Assembly (NCBI GenBank): GCA_935421135.1
Contig: OW285187.1
Coordinates: 8,370,001 to 8,434,000, forward strand
Reading direction: 5' to 3'
Length of the DNA stretch: 64,000 bases
DNA from: Bugulina stolonifera
Taxonomy: Eukaryota; Bryozoa; Gymnolaemata; Cheilostomatida; Bugulidae
Program-made: the position numbers and the translations under genes
Shown: one piece after another, positions 12,168 through 24,500 of the stretch
Layout of the letters: each line of letters starts with the position of its first letter
Position numbering within the stretch: position 1 is the stretch's first letter
Notes under the pieces: model-generated
Databases searched by the model: none
Told to the model about the DNA's origin: nothing
Seen by the model: only the letters and a program-made list of their open reading frames with translations

Positions 12168-15100
12168 AGGACCCCTCTCACCGTTTTTGTTTACACTTTG
12201 AGACACCCACGTGCTCGCTAGAGCAAACATCATGATTGGTTACTTGCACTGTATTATAATTGGCTAACTAAATCGCATGTGCATGTACACGTGTGGGAAA
12301 GTCCATCGGGTGATCGATGGGAATCAGTTGACTGTGGACAGAATAGAATATAGTATTTTGCTTTTGCCAAAATGAAATTGTTGTTGCAAGATGAAAATGC
12401 TATCGAGAGATGATACGATACAAGGTATATGGCAAGCATAGCAAAAATTGCAATCAAATCATTGAAAGTAACTTTGTTTTCTTTTTGATTTTAATTTATT
12501 TTTTAATTTTAATGTACTATGATCTATCTATGTCACAGTGTAATTAATATTTAAAAATATCTATACATGTGAATATAGCAATGATGATTATTGTTATTTA
12601 CCCCTTGCTCACATTGATACATAAGTGATTTGTTAAAATAACATGCTAGTTACTTATGGCTAATTATATTATACATCATTCATATATCATATTACATGTA
12701 CTTTACTATTTTAAACTCTACTAAAATGGATAAAATGCAAATTGGAAATAAAATATTGGGATTATAATATTAACTTTGTTAACTAGGATTGTTGCTGTCT
12801 ACATATATGTAGGCCTATAGGCAGTACCTGATCAAAAATTTAATTTGTTGAATTTCAAAATAATTGCATCATTTGATTGCAGCCGTAAGTAAAATAATCT
12901 TTTGATGACACTATATTCAACTCATTTTCTTTCTCTATTGTAATAATAATACTATGATGACTAAAATGTGTGTAATGAATGCTTCTTTTTAGTAGTTTGT
13001 CAAGACTATGGCCCAGGAATGTGAAGTCCCATCAATCACAACCTCTTAAAGCCATACTTGAGTGACGAGTATTGTACCTTGGAAACTAAGTTGACTCGTT
13101 TTACATAGGTATACATAAGGTAAGTGCATCATACACTTTCAAGATTCAGCAAAGTTTTCACTGTAAACACTGCTGCATGTACATATTACTTTCCTGTACT
13201 GTGGTTTTTGGAATGTAGCCTAGCAAAATCAGCGTCGGTTTGATTTGTATTCATCATTTTCAATCTAGTACATTGTACCTAGCAGTTATATTCTGTTGCT
13301 TAGTGTGGGCTGATTTTAAGTACCATCTGTTGACGTTAATATACTTTTAGGTGATCCAATAGTATGATCACATGTTCACATAATGTTGTAGAAACATCGA
13401 CCAAGCAACATGCTTGAACTGAAGTACTTACCAACAATTTGAGCAGCTAAGTCAATCGTGAGGTTTGTAAAGTATTGACTGGTACCTTCAAATATTATTA
13501 TTCTGACACAATTGGAATTTTTTTCATTTATATATGTATTAGTAGTTGGCCTGATACTTCATGTATGATCTTTCAGTAAATAGAATTTCTATGAGTACAG
13601 TACGTGTTGTATTTGATGTCTTTGATAGCCAATTCTAGTTTGATTTTGTCTATATTGTGCAGTTACCTTAATGATCTTTTCTATTTATTAATTTGATTGT
13701 TACTGCCACGTTTCAAGTGATCGTAATCCACAAGCTTTAATGTTAACAAGAACTAATATTATGCACTCATGGTTATTTGCAATTAGCCGAGTAGAGTTAG
13801 CTTGTTCCAAGATGTCATTATTTTGAATTCCAAGATTACTCATTTATTGTATGTTAAACATTTTTATGTGTTTGCAGCCATAGTCAATTGAAAATACACG
13901 CGGCTCAAAATTTATACTTTATAGACTATTGTATTTGATTTGACATGTATTTTGTGCTATTTTTCTTATATTTCCCAGTCTTTAGGGAGGGTTTATTTTA
14001 CTAGATGAAACCGCAATTTTCCATTTGTAAATACATGTAAGTGCTGTTGTTATGAACATTAATTTACTGATTATCTACCAATACAAACTCTAGAAATATT
14101 TTATTGCCCTCTACGTTTTATGACACTGAGCTATGATTGCAAGATTGATTTAGGCCTGTTAGTATACTTTTGGCAAAGTGCTGGAGACTAAAATCAATAG
14201 CCATGGAATCACGTGTACATGTATAAATCCGCCTGACTATGATGCATGCACATTTCAACAAAAATGTTTGAAATGATTTGGTCTGTCGTACTCTCTGAAA
14301 ATGTAATCGTCATTCTTAGTTATTAAATATGAGAACATCAAATGACTATTCAACTTCAATATCTTGAAACATTTATTGTTGATTTACCTTATCTGTTTAT
14401 AACAAAATACAACAATGAAAACAGCGGAAACCAGGGTAAAATACATGTGTAAAGTATTGAACATGAACAGTGTATGTATAATATACATTGTGGGCAGAAG
14501 TCATAATGAGATACACAGTCCATGTAGGGCGCCAGCAGAAGTTTGTTTTCAATCGTAATCGTTCACCTTGAATGCTGAGGCACTTATATAGTTACTTGAT
14601 GAGGAAACCTCTTGGAGTACGGGTGAAATGTACATTTAGAACACTTCTTTTGCAATCCAATATGTATTATCTGCAATTCAAAATGTAGAGCATTTTATTA
14701 AGAAAAATGGTTGTGACCCTCACCAAAATTATATTGCTATTCCGAAGAAAAAACATCAATGGTTGGGTTCAACTCCCACAACAGAATTTTCCACCCTGTT
14801 GAATAGCTGATGCCGGAGTACTAGTACTGATAACCAAGTTGATGTACATAACATATTACTGCTACAACACTTACCTATGCTTTTTCCAACACTGAAGATA
14901 AAGATGATATAGTGCAAGCTGTAGAATAGTTTGAATTTCCACGCCAGTGTCTGGTAGCATGGAATTGGTCTAGCTAGGTTCCCCTTCTTTCATACAGCTT
15001 TGGAATCTCACTGTGCTAAAAAATAATGATAGCAATATAATATTTATGGCGCCAAACACAATTCTTTAACATGGCTGCCCAATAGCAGAGCTAGTCGAGG

Positions 15101-17013
15101 GGCCTCCACGGCTCCTAGAGCTGGATATTATTATAGTTTGATATGGTACAGAAGGAAGACCTTCTTCGGAATTCAAACCTCCTAATTCGCATAGGTTGTC
15201 GGTTTTGTTAGCTAAAGCATGATTGTGTATTTCACATTTTGCAAGAATAGACTGATGAAATCTACCTCAATGAGTTTATAAGTTTGTGCATAAATTTAAT
15301 TCAAGAAGAAGGTTTTAGTGCTATATTGTAATGAGCTACATAACAAATTATAAACACCTACCAGTAGAAAGAACTGGATGTAGAAATTGAGGTTGGCAGT
15401 CGATTTACAAATTCTTCATCAAAGGTGAGTGTGCGTCTTTACCCTGCTCACCAGATCATTCCTTCCTTTCAGCAAACAATCAAATGCAACTATGTCTTTA
15501 TCGATGTCAGGAAAGTTACTTGCTGACAGCATTGGAACTAGTCTGTAATCAACACAGTGAGTACATCGTAAGATACAAATACAATAAAAACATAAAATTC
15601 TTTAGAAATGAAGCGTGGCTGTTTTAATCAAAAAGAAATTTTGACCATGTGGACATAAATAAAAGTACACTAGGTTAGCTCAGCTGCATTAGAGAGGTGA
15701 ATTTGTGTCTAATGAAGTTAGTATCACTCCCACCAACTTTTTAGATTTAGCCGGGGGGGGGGGGGGTTAAAAGAGTGAATAAACTAAATACAGTAATTCA
15801 AATATCTTGAATAGACCAGATCAGTCAATTGATTATTTTAGAAATAAATTTATGATAGAATTATTGTTTGTATTTACATCCAAATTTTGCTTGGCTAAAT
15901 GAATCAACTAACTATATTTTCGCAGAATATGTGTATTGTAAATTGTATTTGAATATGCATATTGTAGATGTAAAGACTTATTTTAAATTTAATGATTTAA
16001 TACAACAATTACAATACAATAACTTCACATTTTTGTAAAGTTTATTGTCAAAACTCAATTGAATATTACATTCAATATTAAAATTTAGTTTCACAGTATT
16101 GTAATATAAATATGTTAAAATCATAATCACTTAGATTATTATAATTATATCACATCATATAGCCCAACTAATGTTATAGCAATATGAAATATAATAATCA
16201 TATGACTTACTTTTTGTGTTAAAAGTTATCCAATTTTATTAATTATCTATTTAATATTTAATATTTAATTTCAAACTTAGTCATTTGTTTGTTTTTTAAA
16301 CAAAATTAAAATAAATAAAAATGAGTACATATATTAAATGCTTACCATGCTCATGCTGAGTATTGTGATGGCTGACAATCTGGCCATAAACTAAGCTCAT
16401 GTTTTTCAGAAAATGAAATTTATGAAATGAAAATCCAACTTTCGAATGCCATTCTTAGCGTTTCTGTGTACTATGAATTTTCAACTCAACCCATAGACAT
16501 GAACGGAGATAGATAGTACAGTATCTAATCTTGGTACTTGCAATAACTCTGTGATCAATTGTATTGTAAACAAAATACCACGTGCAGACCGCTAGCATGG
16601 TCATGTGACTTTGGTTTGTTTATAAAATTTGATATTAGTATGGTAATCCATAGTTTCGAATAAACAATGGCAGCTATAAAAATAAAACTTCTTTCAAGGG
16701 TGTAATATAAATTGAAGGGTGCATGGGTGCAAGTAGTATATGCCCATGGATTATTTTTGCATATTTCAGGCTACTTTTGAAAATATTTGCAAAAAACTAA
16801 ACCTCTCTCTATACAACTTATATAAAAAAAGTGCCGTTTAGGGTGTCTTCATCAAAAATTCGTCCTAGGGCAGCACTTTAGCGCATCGCGCGATGCATCA
16901 TGGGAAGGAGAAATATGTTGAGAGCACAACTCTGAAACACATGACTTTGCTGCTGCCTTCATTTTGACACAAAACTAGATTTGCTGAGCAGGGTAATTAG
17001 TGAGAGGGATCCT
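12168..17013. mobile_element. Candidate TTAA-flanked DNA transposon, decayed or nonautonomous
   Basis: At the left, TTAA (12164-12167) is followed by AGGACCCCTCTCAC. At the right, GTGAGAGGGATCCT is followed by TTAA (17014-17017). The ends are inverted repeats of 14 bases with one mismatch. TTAA target duplications are known for piggyBac and Kolobok elements; the AGG terminus is less like piggyBac. The 4.8 kb between them is AT-rich with almost no open frame, so no transposase survives. The ends could instead be two separate fragments of one family in opposite orientation. Beyond the terminal repeats the subterminal sequences do not clearly match. Confidence 0.45.
16887..16907 (-). promoter_or_regulatory. 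Staf/ZNF143-like motif, tentative
   Basis: The minus strand reads CTTCCCATGATGCATCGCGC, one mismatch from the Staf/ZNF143 consensus as I remember it. It overlaps a perfect GC-rich palindrome GCATCGCGCGATGC (16883-16896) in otherwise AT-rich DNA. No transcript start is known here, and it lies inside the candidate transposon. Confidence 0.25.
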
Positions 17014-17017
17014 TTAA

Positions 17018-18428
17018 GCAAATAAATAGAACTGTGAGTAAAAGTTTATGCTCTTGTGCTGTAGATACACTGAAGTGCATCGCAGGTGAATTGCAGGGGA
17101 AAAGATGTCTGAGTTTATAAAAGGTAGGAATAAAAAGTATGTAAATTGATATGTTTAGGGCGAATGTAATAGAGATATAAATACAAATGTAGGCTTTAAA
17201 ATAAAATTTAAGTTTAATATGTGCAGAGCAAGAATATAACACATTATTTATATTGTGTTACACAGGGCAATTACATAGACTTGGCTATTTCTCTACCAGA
17301 AAGAAGGTAGCAGAGTCCGTCTCCCTTACATGTAAGAGATTACTTCTGCACAAAGACTCCGAGAACGAGCACTATTATTATGAGGAACCTGTGTCCATCT
17401 TTCCAAGTATAATATTGTTTCTAATACTAATTGTACAATTTTTGTTTTGTTCAATTTTTATATGCTGTTATTGTCATATTGGCTTGCAATGTGTACAAGT
17501 ATGATCAAGTCAGGCCAACACTTACCTTGCGTTAAAAGGCGGAGCTTAATTTACTGTAGCTTTATTTTTTTATATTTGTTCATCTTCATTTGGATTGGAA
17601 TACATAGTGCATACACAACATATATATATATATAGAAATATCCTCGTGCTGTAACTTAGAAACTGTAACATAATGCTCTGGGACTGTCTAATAGTCTTTA
17701 TGAATAGTTCCCTCAAAGCTGTGTGTTTGCAGCAGTACTAGGTCAGTACCTCATAGCCGGCAACTAGGATTTGTCATGCAGATGAGGTTGGTATTATTAC
17801 ATACAGTAGTTATCTACCCATGCAATATCTCAATGTCAAAACAAAACAGACTAGGGTAATGAATTCCAGGAATGCTCAAACGGCATTTCAAGTCTCAACC
17901 CTCTAAATATGTTGTTACCTTCAATTGGGAGTGTACCCACCTCAAATGGTCCCCTTCTAACACTGGGACAAATGATTGGCTCACTACAATTGAGGAGTTG
18001 TCTACACTTGATCTATTGGACATGACTGTCGAATTTATAGATTTTTAATAAATTGGCCAATTAAGCCAGGATATTTGATTGCAGTGGTGATATCATTGTA
18101 TTCTTTTCTACATGTATAAGCAATAACTGTATTGATTATAATTATTGTATTATACATGCATACAATATCAAGTAACATGCACTCTCTTTTCTCCTCAATA
18201 GTATGGTGAAGGATCCAAAAGCTGCACTGGGGTGTGCCGTTTCCGTTGATGGTGCTTATAAAGGTAGTTGAGCCAAAGGCCAGATAGGTAAGTGACTGAT
18301 AGAGCAGGTCTGTTTCTTGTTAAACGTTGGAAAATTTGCTGTTTTGTGGGATGTTAATTTCAAATTAACATGAATGTGGCATTTTATTCTTGTATAAAAA
18401 TGAGATGACACGGTTTTGCACTTTACAG
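17018..18428. other. Intergenic, upstream of the IgGFc-binding/collagen gene
   Basis: No recognised coding exon. A TATATA run lies near 17620. A possible noncoding leader exon of the next gene sits at 18202-18263, with an AATAG acceptor and an AAAG/GTAGTT donor. The open frames at 17253-17635 have no recognisable protein features. Confidence 0.4.
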
Positions 18429-18442
18429 CTGAAACTAGAAGG

Positions 18443-18515
18443 ATGGTGATTGCAAGGCAAGCCTCTTGTATTCTTCTAGCAGCCGTGGTGATTTCTGTTA
18501 CCTTCTCTTTTGCAT
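18443..18515 (+). CDS. Signal-peptide exon of the IgGFc-binding/collagen gene
   Basis: The exon follows a CTTTACAG acceptor at 18428 and begins coding at the first ATG. It encodes MVIARQASC followed by a hydrophobic run ending FSFA, then a GTAAGT donor in phase 1. The next exon, at 19875, completes a Ser codon and continues into the IgGFc-binding fold. The acceptor shows there is at least one upstream noncoding exon. Confidence 0.75.
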
Positions 18516-21500
18516 GTAAGTTCTTCACAATTGTTGTATGTGTGCAGTGTGCACTAAAATCATGTTAGGGAGTTTGGCCATTTTATCTCATGCAGTGTTA
18601 TTTTTATGCAAGGATTTTCAATTTGTTTATTGATCACTTGTTTCACATCCATGAAAATACCCATCCCTGACTGGGGTTTGAACCCGGGGCCTACGGCACC
18701 TAATCGCTTAGAAAAGTGGACAGAACACATTACCACTACACCAACTCAGCAACCTTGAAAAAGGAAGCTTCACCGGTGAGCCAACTGCACACTAGACGCC
18801 CCTCGTATTATGACCACCTTGCTATATATCTCATTTTTATATGATGATATTTTTATGCAATTGACAGATGGAAAATCCTTGCGTAAAACTAAAATCATAT
18901 AAAAACATGTTCTTTTGGAAACTCCTCAACCAACATTGTTTGATCCAGCTACTTGTTTTACAGGTTGCTGGGGTATTTCTCACTGTACATTTGCTTTATA
19001 TACATGCATCGGTGCAATATGCGGTGTACATTGTTCACTATATGCACATACATGTACTTGTACTTGTATTTTTAATGGATATTATAATATGCTAGTATAT
19101 GAAAGAGTTGCACTGCTCCAGCGCCTGAAGTACACATACAACGTAAATACTGACACTGATGTGTCTATGATATGTGAAACTATTGTGATATCAGAAATTA
19201 CAAAAAATAATATAGTAGGCCTACAACATTGTCATTGTTCAGACAGAATTATAAAACAGTTACAATGGACTTATTGAATAATATTGAATATGATATAACA
19301 TTGTTTTATATTTACTGATAATAGCAATCAATAGTTGCTCACTCACTCATTCCCATCAGTGATTTGAATTGTTACAGAATCAAATGCTTACATCTTTGTT
19401 ATACTTGTTTCACCTATTTATTCCACAGCAGCGCTGTCAACATGTTCACTTATATGCCACCCATGGTGCCTCTATTACAATACTACATTCAGTCTCATAT
19501 TTATACACTATTCTAGAAACTTCCAGCCCACGGCACCTTCACTAGTTGCGTGGTAATCCAGTCATATGTAGGTCCAATGTTTCAGTTACTTGTTGTTTGA
19601 ATTTATTTTTAAGGAAGGAATTTATTTTGGAGCTGTCAGAGACCTGTTTCAAATCCATGAAAATACCAGTCCCTGATTGGGGTTTGAACCCGGGACCTTT
19701 ACTGCACCTAATCGCCTAGCACAACAATGCTCAAGAATAAATTCCTTACCTAAATATACATCATCTATAAAAAAAATTGTCAAACCCCTAACACACATGT
19801 TGTTTGCTTTTAAAACATGAGTTCACTGTCATAAAGTAGACTCTCCATAACTGGTTATGGTCTCTGTACTGTAGCTGGTTCAGCAGACAACCTCGGCACA
19901 GAGTTTATGGTTGTGTTTATGAGGAATGAGGTGGAGGAACCAATGAATCTACCATTGGAGCTGTTTATTACCACACCTAGCACTATTCCTGTACAAGTCA
20001 GTGTCTCTACCAGGGGATTCACACCAGCGCCTGTAGACGTAACAACTACAGTCGTGTCTGGTCAGGTTGAGAAGGTAATACAATGTATCAAAATACTTGT
20101 TGTTGGGCACGTAGATCACCATTGCAGTTGCTAATATTGCCAAGCAGAGCCGTTGATTGTGAGAGTTACACCACCGGAAGTAAACAAGAGGCCATATTGG
20201 GTCCATGTAGCAAAGGATTACATTGGTCAAATCTTTCTATCGACAAATTTGATTGGTTTTATGGGCCTAACATGTCATCCATGATGTTCCCCCAGTGATG
20301 CAACTCTCACAATAAACGGCTCTGTTGCCAAGATGTAGTTGAGAAAGGGGAGACAAGCCCTCCCCATCTACAAAACATTGTGTTTCTAACTGAAGGCAAC
20401 TCAAGCTAATGTTTAGTATATTTATTGTGGCATTCCATTAGCATTGAATAACTAATTAACTTACGGATGCTCTGCATACTGAACTAAAGGTATACTATCA
20501 TTGACTTCTATATACATTGTACATGATGTAGACTGTAGGCTATAGGGGTGATATATACACATAGATATAATATCTATGTATATACAGTACACATACATGT
20601 ACAATGTATATATACAGTATACAATATACATACATGTATACTGTATGACTTGTAGACTGTATGGAGATAGTGTATACATTTCTCTCTCTCTCAGGTAGAG
20701 GTGAGTCACCTGCTGAAACTAGGCTGGTTAAAGGTAGAGAGTAAAGTCATCTACATACATGCTGACAATGAGGTTGTAGTGTACGGACTAAACAAGGAGA
20801 GATTCTCAACAGATGGGTTCCTCGCCTACCCTCTGGATGTGATTGGCTACGAGTACTATACTGTCTCTCACAGTCCCACGACCTCCTTTTCAGTGTTTGC
20901 TATTGCCTCCAGGTATCCAAACACTCATGTTACCATCATGTTCCCACCATTGCAAGCAGGCAGTCCACTCAGGGTAGAGTACAATTCAAAACGTTACACC
21001 AACGGAGACACCCTGACCATATCACTAGAGGAGTTTCAGAGTTTTCAGTGTTTGTCATATGACAATGCTGATCTCACGGGCACACATATTGTATCTACTA
21101 TGCCGATAGTCGTGTTCTCAGGTAATGTCCGTACATGGGTTGGGACGTCTTCATCTAGAGACCATCTAGCAGTACAGCTACCACCAGTGCAAGCTTATGG
21201 TACAGTGTTTCCTGTTATACCAACTCCTCGCCGAACTGTCGGTGATGTGATTAGAGTCATCTCCTCAATGTCAAACACTCGTGTTACTGTAGAGGGCTCG
21301 TCAATACGAACCTTTGACATAGCACGGTCGGGAGAATATGTGGACTTTGAGATTGACACTAACTCCAGCAGCACGGTGTCATCGCAGCAGCCTATACTTG
21401 TCGTGCAAATAGTTCAGAGTCAACAATCGTCCAATGAAAAGGCAGATCCTACAATGTCTGTGGTAACTGCCCAATCACAATACATGTCTGATTTTGTCTT

Positions 21501-24500
21501 CACCACGCCTCAGTATCACAGTGCAGGTTCGCATTAGTTCCTATTATAGATTAGCTGTCCATGTGTCTTGTCCTTATGGTCTGCATTCACATGTGATGTT
21601 TGAATACTATTTTATAGTTGTGAAAGTATCATGGTGTTGTATGTCAGCAGTGTGTTTACTACTGTTCACTGATGTTCACTTTAGGAAGCTATGATAATTG
21701 GTTGATGCTAGCTATCAGAGGTGATGAGATATCGGGACTGATGATGGACAATAGACCATTCTCTGAACTTCAGCCAGTATGGTCACCTTTACCAGGTAGG
21801 AGAGCGGCAGCCACTATCAAGATATTTACTAATTAAGGTACTAATAAGGTAGAATGATGAGTAGCAAGTTCTTTTGGAAGCAGGTTTTGTAATTGAAATG
21901 TGTTATTGAATGGTTTATTTAGGGACAGACCTTGTTGGCACTCAAGTTCGAATAGGGGAAGGGGCACATGTCATCCGACACAGGTCACCAATTGCCAAGT
22001 TTAGTGGTTATGTGTATGGCACTGCTGAGAAAGAAAGCTATTCCTTTCAGATTGGTACTCGGATGGCTCCTGTCAATCAGGTATTCATATCTTGTTCCTA
22101 TAGATTTTACTAACCTGTGCCTGTTTTGTATCTATCAGCTTACTCCTAGCCTTTGGAGAAGTTGGGTGATTTTATCCTGGGTATATCTTGTACTTTATTG
22201 TTGCCAGAAATGTATTAGCTACATTGCCTGCCCTTAGTCAAAGAAGTGATTTTGGTGGATGTATTTTATTCTGATCATTCTATCATCTGTAGCGTCAGCT
22301 GTTAGAAATCAGTTACACAGACTATCAGTTTTAAATACTCGGTCTCTTGTTGCAGCCCTGTATCCCCACTGAACCTGTGTGGGGAGATGGAGTGGATAAT
22401 GACTGTGATGGTAAGATTGACGAGGAGCTGTGTGCTGGAGAGAATATTGGTACAGATAGTGATGCAGATGGGCAGGTGGACGAGGATTGTTCTATAAATA
22501 GAGACATAAGTGAAGGTGGGTGCAAGGTGTCAGCAAGGTGTTAGCAAGGTGTCAATCGGAATTACACTGACATTAGGAATAACTTAGCTGTTGCAAGTGT
22601 GATATGTTCATAAACATGGTACCTATTTACTGAAGCAATTACAGTGTCTGATTATTTGACTTTATTGAAATACATTCATTACCAGCTAGCTAGCTACTCA
22701 TACTTGTAGTTGTACAAAATGTACACATATTTAATATAATGTACTCGTATGTATGCATGTTGTTTTTCTTATTATATTGTCATTGCATATATGTTTCATA
22801 CCATCCAATAATATTTACTGTGTTCAGTTATATTATATGATATGGTATAATATATAATATTACGCAGGAGTACCAGATAGTGGTGGGAGACAGTTTGTTA
22901 TATTCTTCATGGATAACACAGTGGAGGCCCCTCGCTTCCTTCCTCTAGAGGTCTATGTCACTCCTCTAAGAGCTCAGCTTACCAACGTACAGATTGAGAG
23001 CCCACGTTGGTTTGAGCCGTCAATTCACCAAACAGCAAAGGTGGATTCTCCTCAATGCTCCTTAGGACCTGTTCATATGATACTTTTCTCTTTCTTTTTG
23101 ACAAGAAAATTTGGCTCCTATCCAACCTGCCACTATTTTCATTGATTTAGATCCAATTTATAATGGCTACTCAGGGTTGGAATTGCTGGACTTTGCTATC
23201 ATGGAACTGGTTCATTCTAACTAATGATTGGTTAATCCCCCAAATCAGCCTCTACAAATTCCACAGTGATTTTCAAGATTTTTATTGAGCAGGAAAGCTA
23301 GCAATGGAAGTTAATTATAATACAATATAAAAAAGTGAAAAAAACATACTGATCGCCTTGATAAAAGATATGTTATGGTACAGAAGAACCCATTTAAAAA
23401 ATAAAACTCATTAAAAAATTTCTGAACTTTGATAACAGCATTGCTTGCCATAACAAATATATGAAATGAATACACAAAGAAAAACAAATTTATCGTATAA
23501 GCTATAAGATAACAATTTTATTATACAATGTATATTCTGTCAGTTGAAGTACTCAATTGTTTGTCTAGAAGTTGGTACGCAGAAAAACAAACACCACTCT
23601 ATGAACGCGGTCCATGTGAACAGCACTGTGGATCACCCATTGCTTGGCCACGTTGTTAGTTGCAAGTGCGACTGTTGATGAAGGCTCGTATGGACAGGCC
23701 TATACAATGTTTCTTTTATACTTGGTCTGGATATTCTAGTGTGTATGTGTTTTAATTCTAGAACAATAGCCTGATGCTTTTAGGTTCATGCAAATTATGA
23801 CTGCGTCTAAAATGTTTCACATGGTGATCGTCAATATTTCAGGTATCATTTGGTGAGGTGAGGGTGTTTCATCTGCCGTACACAATGAGGGAAATGGGTA
23901 CAGAGATGACAAGCAAGGCTTTGTTTATAACATCTGATCAAGATATCACTGTCTACGCTGTTAATAGAGAGAAGTATTCAACTGACGCCTTCCTAGCTCT
24001 TCCTATAGATGTACTTGGCAAGGAGTACTATACTGGTCAGTTATAGCGACACAAAAAACCATTGAACACTATAGTGACTATACTACCCAAGAGATGTTCT
24101 ACATGCTAATAGTGAAAGAGTTTTTTGCCAACTTGAAATTGGTGGGAGTTGTTTTGTACTGAAATTTTGTTTGTGTTTTTAATATACATGTATTAGAAGT
24201 GTGAAGTTCAAGTTAATTTAGTAGTTGTCCTCTCCTATATGCAAAGGACTGATAACTCTGAATTCCTCGTGGTTCAAATTTGTCTTGTGCAGAGAGAATA
24301 CAATTCAACTAAAGTGTATATTATTTGCTACTTACTGTTACAGTGACTCACTACCCTAACTCTGATATATCTAAGTGTCAAATTGGAGTTATAGGGATAA
24401 GGGATGGCACTCTAGTAGACATAACATTCCCTCAGGATAAACCAGGCTATCCTCTTATACAAATAGAGTATGGTGGGATGGTGTATACCAATGGTGATAC

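Noticed and set aside
18661..18754. A functional tRNA gene on the minus strand
   Set aside because: A and B boxes are present, but there is no proper acceptor stem, and the 3' body is shared with a second truncated copy, so it is a SINE.
22331..22525. Minus-strand frame opposite exon 6
   Set aside because: It is the shadow of the DGxDNDCDG exon, whose plus-strand reading is conserved with the second copy.
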